DNA of 64,000 bases from Mycolicibacterium sp. ND9-15 (GCF_035918395.1 NZ_CP142362.1:1463501-1527500); one strand, 5' to 3'. Shown: positions 15,904-23,774, numbered from the stretch's first letter. Program-made: numbers and translations. Notes: generated by a model from the sequence alone, not told the origin.

Positions 15904-16983
15904 TTATTGCTGCGCGCGCGGGATGGCGCCCGTCGGTGCCTCATCGTCGACCGTGCCGTGCCGTGCAGTCGGCTCGCTGGTGAACGAGGTCGAGTGGTAC
16001 TTGTGGGTCCCCTCGAGGTCGTCGCGGATTGCTTCCTGCGCCTTGGGCGGCAGGGTGTGCATGATCTCGCGTACCCGGGCCTGACGGCGGTGGACAGCCT
16101 GGCGCTCTGGCATGCCGGGCGTCGCCTGGATCTGCGGCGGCACACCCTCGATCTCCTCGACGCCACCGTCGTGGTGGCCGGCGTCGAACATGGCCTGCTC
16201 TTCGGCCATCGTCGACTCGTCCTTCTCTTCGGACATGCCGATCGGGCCGATACGGCGACCGTTGAGGAACTGGCGGACGACGGGTTCGTCGCTGGTCAGC
16301 AGCACCTCGCGCGGGCCGAACATCACCAGGTGCTTGCGGAACAACATGCCCATGTTGTCGGGCACGGTGCGCGCGATGTTGATGTTGTGGGTCACGATCA
16401 GGATCGTGCAGTCGATCTGCGCGTTGATGTCGATCAGCAGCTGGCTCAAGTACGCGGTGCGGACCGGGTCCAGACCCGAGTCGGGCTCGTCGCAGAGGAT
16501 GATCTGCGGGTCGAGGACCAGCGAGCGGGCCAGCCCCGCGCGCTTGCGCATACCACCGGAGATCTCGCCGGGGAACTTGTTCTCGTCGCCGGCCAGACCG
16601 ACCAGCTCGAGCTTCTCCATGACGATCTGGCGGATTTCGCTTTCCTTTTTCTTGGTGTGCTCACGCAAGGGGAAAGCGGTGTTGTCGTAGAGGCTCATGG
16701 AACCGAACAGCGCGCCGTCCTGGAACATCACGCCGAAGAGCGTGCGGATTTCGTAGAGCTCCTTGGCGGTGCACTGGATTACGTCGGTGCCGTCGACGAT
16801 GATTTTGCCGCGCTCGGGACGCAGCAACCCGATGAGCGACTTCAGGAACACGGACTTGCCGGTACCAGACGGGCCGAGCAGAACGCTCACCTCACCCGCC
16901 GGCAGGTCGAACGTGACGTCCTCCCAGATTCGCTGGGGGCCGAAGGACTTGGTCAGTCCCTCAATCTGGATACCAATGCCCAC
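15904..16983 (-). CDS. mkl: ABC transporter ATPase for Mce lipid importers (MceG/Mkl)
   Basis: ATPase that energises Mce-family lipid and sterol import complexes; family role known from MceG/Rv0655. 359 residues: Walker A GPSGTGKS (about 37-44), signature SGGMRKR, Walker B ILCDEPDSGLD and a His-loop THNINIA, followed by the characteristic C-terminal extension of about 100 residues (GRRIGPIGMSEEKDE..., LEGTHKYHS). The GTG at 16983 is chosen because GGAAGGA lies 6 nt upstream; a TTG at 17001 precedes that site. A TACAGT box at 17046-17041 may be its own -10. Neighbours rplL/rplJ upstream match M. tuberculosis order. Confidence 0.93.
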   Translation of the reverse strand: MGIGIQIEGLTKSFGPQRIWEDVTFDLPAGEVSVLLGPSGTGKSVFLKSLIGLLRPERGKIIVDGTDVIQCTAKELYEIRTLFGVMFQDGALFGSMSLYDNTAFPLREHTKKKESEIRQIVMEKLELVGLAGDENKFPGEISGGMRKRAGLARSLVLDPQIILCDEPDSGLDPVRTAYLSQLLIDINAQIDCTILIVTHNINIARTVPDNMGMLFRKHLVMFGPREVLLTSDEPVVRQFLNGRRIGPIGMSEEKDESTMAEEQAMFDAGHHDGGVEEIEGVPPQIQATPGMPERQAVHRRQARVREIMHTLPPKAQEAIRDDLEGTHKYHSTSFTSEPTARHGTVDDEAPTGAIPRAQQ

Positions 16984-17109
16984 GCGAAATCCTTCCGCCA
17001 ATCATCATCACGCCACCGGTTCCCGCTTGTGGCTTGAGTCACTGTAGCCTACCCCGACTGGCCACAGCACGGGTCTGCCGTCAGATTGTGACCCATTGAG
17101 AAGACGACC

Positions 17110-17142
17110 GTGGGGCCGACCCATTTGCTGGATCGGCCCCAC
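17110..17142 (-). terminator. Strong hairpin terminator after rplL
   Basis: Ten perfect pairs (GTGGGGCCGA at 17110-17119 with 17133-17142) plus a G-T and two G-C pairs inside, with a 7-nt loop, 19 nt past the rplL stop. The minus-strand tail GGTCGTCTTCTC is moderately T-rich. Confidence 0.8.
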
Positions 17143-17161
17143 AGTTGTGGTAGTGGCGGTG

Positions 17162-17557
17162 TTATTTGACGGTGACCGTCGCGCCCGCCGCCTCGAGCTT
17201 GGCCTTGGCGTCGTCGGCAGCCGCCTTGTCGACCTTCTCGAGCAGCGGCTTGGGAGCGCCGTCGACCAGGTCCTTGGCCTCCTTCAGGCCCAGACCGGAG
17301 ACGATCTCGCGGACAACCTTGATGACGCCGATCTTCTTGTCGCCGGCGCCCTCGAGGATGACGTCGAACTCCGACTGCTCTTCGGCGGCCTCGGCGGCGG
17401 CGCCACCGGCGGCAGCACCCGGAGCCGCCGCAACGGCGACCGGAGCAGCCGCGGTGACCTCGAAGGTCTCCTCGAACTTCTTGACGAACTCGGAGAGCTC
17501 CAGCAGCGTCAGTTCCTTGAACGCGTCGAGCAACTCTTCGGTGGACAGCTTGGCCAT
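17162..17557 (-). CDS. rplL: 50S ribosomal protein L7/L12
   Basis: Stalk protein that recruits translation GTPases to the large ribosomal subunit, as dimers on L10. 131 residues: N-terminal dimerisation helices ([24 protein letters not shown]), an Ala/Gly-rich hinge (about 35-60) and the C-terminal factor-binding domain with [11 protein letters not shown] and [15 protein letters not shown] preceded by AAAGGACC. Second gene of the rplJL operon, separated from rplJ by an 85-nt spacer that folds into a strong nested hairpin. Confidence 0.98.
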   Translation of the reverse strand: MAKLSTEELLDAFKELTLLELSEFVKKFEETFEVTAAAPVAVAAAPGAAAGGAAAEAAEEQSEFDVILEGAGDKKIGVIKVVREIVSGLGLKEAKDLVDGAPKPLLEKVDKAAADDAKAKLEAAGATVTVK

Positions 17558-17589
17558 GTTTGGTCCTTTCGTGGTTTCTTCGTTGCGAT

Positions 17590-17632
17590 TTGTGGAGTCT
17601 TACCGGCGGTGAGCGCCGGTGCGGCTCCACAA
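17590..17632 (-). promoter_or_regulatory. Nested hairpin in the rplJ-rplL spacer
   Basis: Outer stem TTGTGGAG (17590-17597) with CTCCACAA (17625-17632), 8 perfect pairs; inner stem ACCGGCG (17602-17608) with CGCCGGT (17614-17620), 7 perfect pairs and a 5-nt loop. No T-tract follows, so partial termination, RNA processing or protection are more likely than full termination. Confidence 0.6.
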
Positions 17633-17642
17633 GTCGCGGGGG

Positions 17643-18170
17643 TTAAGCGGCTTCTTCGCCGGCCTTCTTCTCTTGCAGAGCGGCGGCCAGCCGGGCGACC
17701 TGCGACGCCGGCGCGTTGAACAGGCCGGCGGCCTTGGACAGATTGGCCTTCATCGCGCCGGCCAGCTTGGCCAGCAGCACCTCGCGCGATTCCAGGTCGG
17801 CGATGCGCTCGACCTCGGACACGCTCAGCGGGCGGCCGTCCATGTAGCCGCCCTTGATGACGAGGGCCTTGTTGTCCTTGGCGAACTTCTTGATCGCCTT
17901 GGCGGCGTCGACGGCCTCGCCCTTGACGAACGCGATCGCAGTGGGGCCGACGAACAACTCGTCGAGCCCCTCGATGCCCGCCTCCGCCGCGGCACGCTTG
18001 ACCAGCGTGTTCTTGGCGACCGTATAGGTGGCGGAATCACCGAGCGAGCGGCGCAGGTCTTTGAGGTTGGCCACCGTCAGCCCGCGGTACTCGGTGACGA
18101 GCGTCGCCGAAGCCTCCTTGAACTGCTCGGCGATGTCGGCAACCGCGGTGGCCTTGTCAGCCTTGGCCAT
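17643..18170 (-). CDS. rplJ: 50S ribosomal protein L10
   Basis: Base of the ribosomal stalk, binding 23S rRNA and L7/L12 dimers; in many bacteria it represses its own mRNA through the leader. 175 residues, with the family segments [32 protein letters not shown] and [11 protein letters not shown], and an Ala/Lys-rich C-terminal helix that holds L12. ATG with GGAGG upstream. First gene of rplJL; expressed from the promoter at about 18.4 kb through a leader of some 220 nt. Confidence 0.98.
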   Translation of the reverse strand: MAKADKATAVADIAEQFKEASATLVTEYRGLTVANLKDLRRSLGDSATYTVAKNTLVKRAAAEAGIEGLDELFVGPTAIAFVKGEAVDAAKAIKKFAKDNKALVIKGGYMDGRPLSVSEVERIADLESREVLLAKLAGAMKANLSKAAGLFNAPASQVARLAAALQEKKAGEEAA

Positions 18171-18393
18171 GCTTGCCTCCTCGTGGATGGGTGATCATCG
18201 GTCGGCTTGCAAGGCTTTCAGGGCCGGAAACGACGAACGCCCCGACGCAGACAGGTCGGGGCGCAGCAATGAGCGTTAGCCTCGTCCTCCTGCGTGGGCC
18301 GCCGGGCATCTGATGAGCCCGCTTTCGCGAGAACAACGGATACGTCCGGACCTTCAACCGATTGCTCGGTGACCGACGGTCTTCGGTGGAACG
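18171..18393 (-). ncRNA. rplJ-rplL leader RNA (L10 leader-like)
   Basis: Structured untranslated leader between the predicted start near 18393 and the rplJ ATG. It includes a 9-bp stem CGCCCCGAC (18238-18246) with 18255-18263 and an 8-nt loop. Position and structure fit the known L10-leader autoregulatory elements, but the L10-binding kink-turn has not been verified. No coding gene is seen in 18171-18474. Confidence 0.6.
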
Positions 18394-18399
18394 CCGTCA

Positions 18400-18429
18400 A
18401 GAATAGCCTGCCACTCACTCATCAGCCAA
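18400..18429 (-). promoter_or_regulatory. rplJL promoter (predicted)
   Basis: TTGGCT (18429-18424), an 18-nt spacer and TATTCT (18405-18400) on the minus strand, about 230 nt before rplJ. Confidence 0.5.
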
Positions 18430-18474
18430 AACGCCAACCTTCTCCGGCGAGCGAGGAAGCAGGACGCTCGGCGG

Positions 18475-19167
18475 TCACCGGCCGTGAAGAAAGGCGATGA
18501 CTGCCTGGACCCGCCGATGATCATCTGTGGTCTCGGGGATTCCCAGCTTGGTCATGATGCTGTGCACATGCTTTTCGATGGTGCCTTCCGCCAGGAACAG
18601 CCGGCGTGCGATGCCGATGTTCGAGCGGCCTTCAGCCATCAATCTGAGCACCTCGTGTTCTCGCGCGCTGAGCGTGGCGAGCGGGTCCTTGTTCTCGCGC
18701 GCCGAGACCAGAGCTTGAGCGACCGCGGGGCCTATGATGCACGCGCCCTTGGCAATGCGTTTGAGGATGTCAACGAAATCCTCGATGTCGGCCACCCGAC
18801 TGCCCAGCAGGTAGCTGATTCCGCCGCCTCCGGACAGCGCGTCGATGGCGTGTTGAACTTCGACGTGAGCGCACAGGACCAGGACACCGGCTCCTGGGAA
18901 TTCGCTGCGGATCAACCGAGCCGCCTGGTATTCCTCCGGGCGATCGGCCGGTACGGGGATGCTGATCACCACGAGTTCAGGCGCGGTCGCTCGCACGAGC
19001 GGCAGCAGGTCGGTTACACGACCGGCCTTCGCCACGACGTTGAAACCCCAGCGCTGGAGAAGACACGCCAAACCTTCGCGGAAGAGTACGTCGTCTCCCG
19101 CCACGATCACCCGCTCCGCAGCCGCTCTCGTCGTCGAGGATGGCCGACTACCGGTCGGGTCCGTCAT
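18475..19167 (-). CDS. LuxR/NarL-type regulator with degenerate receiver domain
   Basis: DNA-binding regulator of 230 residues: a response-regulator-like N-terminal domain (about 18-140) and a C-terminal LuxR helix-turn-helix (LSAREHEVLRLMAEGRSNIGIARRLF..., about 165-220). The receiver is atypical. The phospho-acceptor Asp of the usual MDIRMP strand is Ser69 (VVISIPVP), the conserved Lys is Gly122 (YLLGSR) and the Thr/Ser position is Cys. Phosphorylation control is therefore unlikely. ATG 19167 chosen for the GGAGGAG just upstream; an in-frame GTG lies five codons earlier. No histidine kinase neighbours it. It faces two small exported-protein genes across 233 nt. Confidence 0.82.
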   Translation of the reverse strand: MTDPTGSRPSSTTRAAAERVIVAGDDVLFREGLACLLQRWGFNVVAKAGRVTDLLPLVRATAPELVVISIPVPADRPEEYQAARLIRSEFPGAGVLVLCAHVEVQHAIDALSGGGGISYLLGSRVADIEDFVDILKRIAKGACIIGPAVAQALVSARENKDPLATLSAREHEVLRLMAEGRSNIGIARRLFLAEGTIEKHVHSIMTKLGIPETTDDHRRVQAVIAFLHGR

Positions 19168-19400
19168 CGCGCTCCTCCACACACCGCCTCTGTCACTGAG
19201 TTAGATGTACCCGGCACCGGCTCATCTTCCTCCTCGTCGGTCCGCTGTGTCTCCCAATGCCTTCGGGCGTGATCTCTATGCGTCCTGGATGCGCTGTACC
19301 GGCTAGCCGGGTCCGAGTTGGGGGCCAGCGCCAATGAATTCGCCGCGCTCGAGGAGAACGCTTGATTACAGAGGCGGATGGCGACAAAGGAGCGTGGACC

Positions 19401-19673
19401 ATGAATAGGACATCGAGACGATCTGTGATGCCGTCGATGGCGGTTGCTGTGGCGTCGCTGTTGACAGGTGCTGGTGTGATGGCGGGAATCGCTTTCGCAC
19501 CAGGTGCTTTCGCAGCACCCTCGGCCAACTGTACGAATGGTGGCGGTTCAGTGGTATGCCAGAGCCCGGGCAACGCGCAGGTGTACTCAGAGCCGCCGAG
19601 CATCAGCCCAGGAATGGGCATCGGCGCCAATGGACCCTACGGGTCATGGGGCAACGTACCGCCGCTCGCTTAG
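19401..19673 (+). CDS. Small exported protein, SPGNAQ family, copy 1
   Basis: Predicted secreted peptide of 90 residues. A signal peptide (residues 1-38, positively charged MNRTSRRS, hydrophobic core, end AFAAPS) precedes a mature part of about 52 residues with two cysteines (NC-TNGGGSVV-CQ), the motif SPGNAQ and a Gly/Pro-rich tail. ATG 19401 has AAAGGAG upstream. The next gene encodes a second peptide with the same C-x8-C-x-SPGNAQ layout. I do not recognise a function; extracellular or cell-wall location is inferred from the signal peptide. Confidence 0.72.
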   Translation: MNRTSRRSVMPSMAVAVASLLTGAGVMAGIAFAPGAFAAPSANCTNGGGSVVCQSPGNAQVYSEPPSISPGMGIGANGPYGSWGNVPPLA

Positions 19674-19751
19674 TACGTCGGTCAGCGCCGGCTGGGAATG
19701 AGCCGATGCACCTAACAAAATGCCCGAGCCAGGGGCCCAGTCGGCGATCTA

Positions 19752-20018
19752 ATGGAAGGTGGCCGATCATGCGAGCATCCCCTTGTGTCCGTGCTAGGGG
19801 CGGTCGGCGTCGCGGTATCGGTCATTGTGGCGCCTCTGGCGGGCGCCGCAACGGCCGGTGCACCGACCGCGGTCCAGCACATCAAACCGGCCCCGCAGAT
19901 TTGCACCACTACCAATGCCGGCAGTGAATGCGTCTCACCGGGCAACGCACAGATCAACGACGCTCCCCCGTTCGTCGACAACTTCCCGATGTACGGGCAC
20001 CTCCCGTGGATCATGTGA
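19752..20018 (+). CDS. Small exported protein, SPGNAQ family, copy 2
   Basis: Protein of 88 residues with a hydrophobic export segment (VLGAVGVAVSVIVAPLAGAATAGA) and a mature part having C-TTTNAGSE-C, then SPGNAQ, followed by DAPPFVDNFP. It is a diverged duplicate of the preceding gene (78-nt gap). The start is uncertain: ATG 19752 has no ribosome site, and an in-frame GTG at 19785 would give a shorter signal segment. Function unknown. Confidence 0.6.
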   Translation: MEGGRSCEHPLVSVLGAVGVAVSVIVAPLAGAATAGAPTAVQHIKPAPQICTTTNAGSECVSPGNAQINDAPPFVDNFPMYGHLPWIM

Positions 20019-20279
20019 CTGCGGGCTGACCGGCCGACGCCGACGCTTCCATGGTCACTGCGTCGTTGGGGGACAACAGGTCACTGCGTCCCCACTGTGG
20101 GCTTCCATCTATATGGCGGCTCGGGAATCTCTCGGACCACTCCAATTATCTTCGCCGACAACCGCTCCGGATCGCCGCCAGTCCTCGCATCCGCTCAGGA
20201 TGGCCACAGGAAACGTCCAGCTAAGGGCGCTAGCCTGACTTCGTACCGTACATACATAAATGTATTGGAGGTGCGGATC
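20019..20279. other. Intergenic region before the molybdo-cytochrome fusion
   Basis: About 260 bases with no convincing gene. It ends in an AT-rich dyad and the first of two mini-ORFs. A frame read through it lacks a start with ribosome site and lacks family resemblance. Confidence 0.5.
20252..20265. promoter_or_regulatory. AT-rich dyad ATACAT-AA-ATGTAT, candidate operator
   Basis: A perfect 6-bp inverted repeat with a 2-nt centre, strikingly AT-rich in this genome. It ends one base before a ribosome site for a mini-ORF and resembles sites of winged-helix repressors in shape. The cognate regulator is unknown. Confidence 0.45.
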
Positions 20280-20315
20280 ATGCGCCCGGCATGCGGGCTT
20301 CCCGTGATTCTGTGA
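20280..20315 (+). CDS. Mini-ORF 1 (11 codons), possible leader peptide
   Basis: ATG with GGAGG 8 nt upstream encodes MRPACGLPVIL then TGA. It contains one Cys. Together with mini-ORF 2 it lies just ahead of the molybdo-cytochrome fusion gene, suggesting a translated leader. Translation is inferred only from the ribosome site. Confidence 0.4.
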   Translation: MRPACGLPVIL

Positions 20316-20349
20316 GGGGTTGACTGGGCCAATCCTTTTGGGAGGAAAC

Positions 20350-20373
20350 ATGATCGGCCGGAGTTTGGGGTAG
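20350..20373 (+). CDS. Mini-ORF 2 (7 codons), possible leader peptide
   Basis: ATG with GGGAGG 4 nt upstream encodes MIGRSLG then TAG. The stop lies 6 nt before the AGGAGG of the next gene, so terminating ribosomes would be delivered to that start. Confidence 0.4.
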   Translation: MIGRSLG

Positions 20374-20392
20374 TGGTCAGGAGGTGCCGGAT

Positions 20393-22168
20393 ATGACAAC
20401 CGGTAATCGGTTGGAGTCGCTGTTGGATCGGCACCACCCCGAACCCGTGCTGCGCGACCGCGTCGACCCACAGCGCTTCGGCGGCGGCATTCCCCAAGTC
20501 CCGGCACGCTTCCCCACGATCCGGCTGGGCCGGCATTGGATTAGCGCCTTGTGGTTGCTGCCGATCGGCGTGGCTGTGTTGCTCGTAATGGTCGCAGTGG
20601 CCCAACAACTGCGCCAGTACGGTTGGATGCAGGACTTCCTCACCCGCTATCCGGGCACATCGCCCAGTTTCGCGCCCGCAGTGAGAAGCGGTTTCCCGGC
20701 CTGGCTGCGCTGGCAGCATTTCTTCAACATCGTGTTCATGATGTTCATCCTGCGCTCAGGGTTGCAGATCCTGGCCGACCATCCACGGCTGTATCTGAAC
20801 TCGGGCTGCCGTCCCCACACAGAGTGGTTCCGGCTGCGCTCAGAGGTACCCACCGACCGGATGGACAAGACCGACCCACCACGGGTCTGGACCTCCAAGG
20901 ATGACGCGGTGACCCTTCCGAAATGGCTGGGACTCCCGGGTTTCCGTCACTCCATCGGCCTGGCCCGGTGGTGGCATTTCAGCTTCGACCTGTTGTGGCT
21001 GATCAACGGTGCGGTGTTCTATGTGCTGTTGTTCAGCACCGGACAATGGCAGCGGATCGTGCCCCAGTCCTGGGACGTGTTCCCGAATGCGCTGTCGACC
21101 GCGGTGCAGTACGCCTCGCTGGATTTTCCCGACAACCACGGGTTCATCGCCTACAACGGGCTGCAGATGCTGGCCTACTTCATCACGGTGTTCATCGCCG
21201 CACCGCTGGCGTTTCTCACCGGCCTGCTCCAGGCGCCTGCGGTCGCCGCCCGGTTCGGCACCGGCCGCGGGCCGCTCAACCGGCAGGTCGCCCGCACTGT
21301 ACATTTCATGGTGTGGCTGTGGATGGTCAGCTTCATCCTGATCCACGTCACCATGGTGTTCACCACGGGCGCAGTGAAAAACCTCACCCACATGACGCTG
21401 GGCACCGACACCCGATCATATTGGGCCGTAGCGATATTCGTGCTGGCCGCCGCGGTGGTCATCACGCTGTGGCTGGTCGCCTCGCCGTTGACGATCCGCT
21501 ACCCGAGGGTGGTGCAGACCATCGGACGGTTCATCGTCGGGTGGGCCAAAGCCGGGATGGAGCGCACCCATCCGCGGGCGTCGTACACCGACAAGGACAT
21601 CTCGCCCTATTTGTGGGCCAACGGCACCCTGCCCGTCTCCGAGCACTACCGCTGGTTGCAGCAAGGGGGATGGTCGCAATACACGCTGCGAATCGGCGGC
21701 CTGGTGGCCACTCCGACTGAGTTGTCCTACTCAGAACTGCTTGCACTGCCCAAACACGAGCAGATCACCCAGCACTACTGCATTCAGGGCTGGTCGGGGG
21801 TGGCCAAATGGGGTGGCGTCCGGATGGCCGACATCCTGGCGATGGTGCGCCCGTTACCGCAGGCTCGATGGGTGGTGTTCTACTCGTTCGCCGACGGCGC
21901 CGAACCCGGTCACGGGCGGTACTACGACTGCCACCGCATCGAGCACATGCGTGAACCGATGGCCTTGCTGGCGTACGAGATGAACGGGCAACCGCTCAGC
22001 GAGGCTCACGGTGCACCGCTGCGTCTGCGCAACGAACTGGAGCTCGGCTTCAAACAAGTCAAGTGGATCGAGGCCATCGAACTCGTTGCGGATTTCCGTG
22101 ATGTCGGATGGGGACACGGCGGGTACAACGAGGACCATGAGTACTACGGCTACCGCATGCCCATCTAA
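20393..22168 (+). CDS. Fusion of cytochrome b-like membrane domain and sulfite-oxidase-type molybdopterin domain
   Basis: Predicted membrane oxidoreductase of 591 residues. The N-terminal 400 residues contain about five hydrophobic segments with spaced histidines (WQHFFNIVFM, RWWHFSFDLL, ARTVHFMVWL, FILIHVTMVF) as in heme-b cytochrome b561/formate dehydrogenase gamma domains. The C-terminal 190 residues are a sulfite oxidase-type molybdopterin domain with ITQHYCIQGWSGVAKWGGV, whose Cys is the expected Mo ligand, and HGAPLRLRNE. In MsrP/MsrQ (YedYZ) these roles are separate proteins. ATG 20393 has AGGAGG 8 nt upstream; a GTG three codons earlier overlaps that site. No Tat signal, so domain orientation is uncertain. 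Preceded by two mini-ORFs. Confidence 0.8.
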   Translation: MTTGNRLESLLDRHHPEPVLRDRVDPQRFGGGIPQVPARFPTIRLGRHWISALWLLPIGVAVLLVMVAVAQQLRQYGWMQDFLTRYPGTSPSFAPAVRSGFPAWLRWQHFFNIVFMMFILRSGLQILADHPRLYLNSGCRPHTEWFRLRSEVPTDRMDKTDPPRVWTSKDDAVTLPKWLGLPGFRHSIGLARWWHFSFDLLWLINGAVFYVLLFSTGQWQRIVPQSWDVFPNALSTAVQYASLDFPDNHGFIAYNGLQMLAYFITVFIAAPLAFLTGLLQAPAVAARFGTGRGPLNRQVARTVHFMVWLWMVSFILIHVTMVFTTGAVKNLTHMTLGTDTRSYWAVAIFVLAAAVVITLWLVASPLTIRYPRVVQTIGRFIVGWAKAGMERTHPRASYTDKDISPYLWANGTLPVSEHYRWLQQGGWSQYTLRIGGLVATPTELSYSELLALPKHEQITQHYCIQGWSGVAKWGGVRMADILAMVRPLPQARWVVFYSFADGAEPGHGRYYDCHRIEHMREPMALLAYEMNGQPLSEAHGAPLRLRNELELGFKQVKWIEAIELVADFRDVGWGHGGYNEDHEYYGYRMPI

Positions 22169-22240
22169 CTGGATGACTTGAGCGTGCGACAGCGGCACAC
22201 CGCGCTGGTGTGCACCGCCCTGGTTATGCGGAAAACGTTG

Positions 22241-22675
22241 CTAGACGGTCAGGCCCACAGTCAGCAGGACAAGCATCGCGACGAGCAGGAACACCCGCCG
22301 CCAGTGCAGCCGATCCCAGAGTCGGGCGTCGTCGCGGTCGGTGTCAGCGGGCGCCGACCAGCGACCAATGCGGTTGTTGATCGGCACCATCAGCGTCACC
22401 GTCATCAGCACGACGAGCGCCAGCACCGCCGCCGCAGCGATAATGAGCCAATTCTGCCACGTGACGACAGCCGCCACGATCAAGAGTGCCAGCGTGGTGA
22501 TGTACCAGAATGGCATCACTTTGCCCAGCACTCGACTGTCGTCGCTGCGCGCCTGGCGGAACGCATCATCGGGTAGTCGACCGATAACCGGGTGGGTGAA
22601 CACAGCCACGGCGATCTCGACACCGACCATCGGGCCGGCGATCAGCAAGACAGCGATCTCAATGCTTTCCCTCAT
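22241..22675 (-). CDS. DUF1772 (anthrone oxygenase-like) membrane protein
   Basis: Small integral membrane protein of about 144 residues with four hydrophobic segments. The family core is seen in VEIAVAVFTHPVIGRLP near the start and RVLGKVMPFWYITTLALL in the middle, then NNRIGRW. Family members are often annotated as anthrone-oxygenase-like, but function is not established. ATG 22675 puts the first membrane helix at the N terminus as in relatives; a GTG at 22768 would add 31 polar residues and is the alternative. It converges with the molybdo-cytochrome gene across 72 nt. Confidence 0.7.
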   Translation of the reverse strand: MRESIEIAVLLIAGPMVGVEIAVAVFTHPVIGRLPDDAFRQARSDDSRVLGKVMPFWYITTLALLIVAAVVTWQNWLIIAAAAVLALVVLMTVTLMVPINNRIGRWSAPADTDRDDARLWDRLHWRRVFLLVAMLVLLTVGLTV

Positions 22676-22827
22676 AACCCGAGAATGCTCATCCGCCACC
22701 TTCGTTAGCTCGTGGATGACGGTATCATCGACCGCCGCGACGCTCGCTCCGTCCCGCCGTGTGTGCACTATTCGATATCGGAGTACGGCATGACGCTTGC
22801 GCCGGTGCTGTAGAGCCTGTGCGACTA

Positions 22828-22880
22828 GTGATTTCGGTGCGCTATGTATCGCTGCGCGATCAGTAGGGCACCGAAGTCAC
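22828..22880. repeat. Family I intergenic palindrome, copy A
   Basis: Arms 22828-22844 (GTGATTTCGGTGCGCTA) and 22864-22880 pair at 15 of 17 positions, with an inner ATCGC/GCGAT stem. The right arm is the last codons and stop of the ROK kinase gene, so it may also serve as its terminator. Copies B and C lie at 47478 and 55850. Confidence 0.7.
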
Positions 22881-23774
22881 CAACTGCGCTGCGCCGACCA
22901 GGCCCGCTTCGCCACCGAGCTCGGCGGGCACCACCTGCAGATCACGCAGGAAGGTCAGCCCGGTGTAAGACGCCAGCGCATCTCGGACGGGGTCGAACAG
23001 CAGCGCCCCGGACTTGGCTACCCCACCGCCGATGACGACTCGGTCCAGGTCGCAGACCGCCGCGACCGACGCGACCATCGCAGCCACCGCCACCGCGCCA
23101 CGGCGAAACGCCCGCAATGCGACGGCATCACCGGCGTTGGCCGCTTCGGCCAACGCCTTGGCGTCGGCGTCGACGGGCGCGTCCCACCCTTGTTCGCGAG
23201 CCCACTGCGCCATGCGCGGGCCCGCGGCGATGGTCTCGACGCAGCCGCGGCCGCCACAGCTGCACAGCGCGCCCTGCGGATCGACGACGACGTGGCCGAC
23301 GTGCCCGGCATTGCCGGTCCGGCCGTCGTAAGCGGCGCCGTCGAGCACCAGGCCACCGCCGACTCCAGTCGACACCACCATTCCGAGCAGAAAGTCGGCG
23401 CCACGACCCGCACCACGCCACCGCTCCCCCAGCGCCATGCATAATCCGTCGCCGGCCAACCGCGCCGTGGCACCGATGGCCATCGACACCCGCTCGACAA
23501 CCGGAAACCGTTGCCACTCGGGGATGTTGATCGGGCTGACGGTGCCCGTCGGCAGGTCGATCGGCCCGGCCGATGCGATACCCGCAGCACGGACGCGCCC
23601 GCCGGCGGCCGCCAGGGCCTCGGTAAGCAGCGAGTCCACCACTGCCCAAATCGCTTCGGCGTCGCCGTCGGGCGTCGGCAGCTTGCCTTGATGCATCAAG
23701 GTGCCCTCGTCGTCGACGAGACCCACCGCGATCTTCGTGCCGCCGATGTCGAGCGCCAGCGTGAGATCGTCCAT
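22860..23774 (-). CDS. ROK-family sugar kinase (glucokinase-like)
   Basis: Cytoplasmic ATP-dependent sugar kinase of the ROK family, 304 residues. Phosphate-binding LDIGGTKIAVGLVD at the N terminus; the sugar/zinc segment has GHVGHVVVD and CSCGGRGCVE (the ROK CxCGxxGC zinc site); VIGGGVA lies near the C terminus. Counterpart by position of M. tuberculosis Rv0650. The ATG overlaps the stop of the upstream gene (ATGA), and that gene overlaps the alpha-mannosidase, so it probably phosphorylates a sugar released from mannosides; this substrate link is inferred. Its last codons form the arm of a long palindrome. Confidence 0.87.
   Translation of the reverse strand: MDDLTLALDIGGTKIAVGLVDDEGTLMHQGKLPTPDGDAEAIWAVVDSLLTEALAAAGGRVRAAGIASAGPIDLPTGTVSPINIPEWQRFPVVERVSMAIGATARLAGDGLCMALGERWRGAGRGADFLLGMVVSTGVGGGLVLDGAAYDGRTGNAGHVGHVVVDPQGALCSCGGRGCVETIAAGPRMAQWAREQGWDAPVDADAKALAEAANAGDAVALRAFRRGAVAVAAMVASVAAVCDLDRVVIGGGVAKSGALLFDPVRDALASYTGLTFLRDLQVVPAELGGEAGLVGAAQLVTSVPY

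Noticed and set aside
19280..19364. Short reading frame ending LGASANEFAALEENA before a stop, upstream of the first exported peptide gene
   Set aside because: It looks like the C terminus of a small helical (possibly type VII-related) protein, but only about 30 codons remain and a stop lies in frame upstream. Too little to call a gene or family.
20097..20315. 72-codon frame ending with the mini-ORF 1 sequence
   Set aside because: Only the last 11 codons have a ribosome site; the upstream part lacks support.
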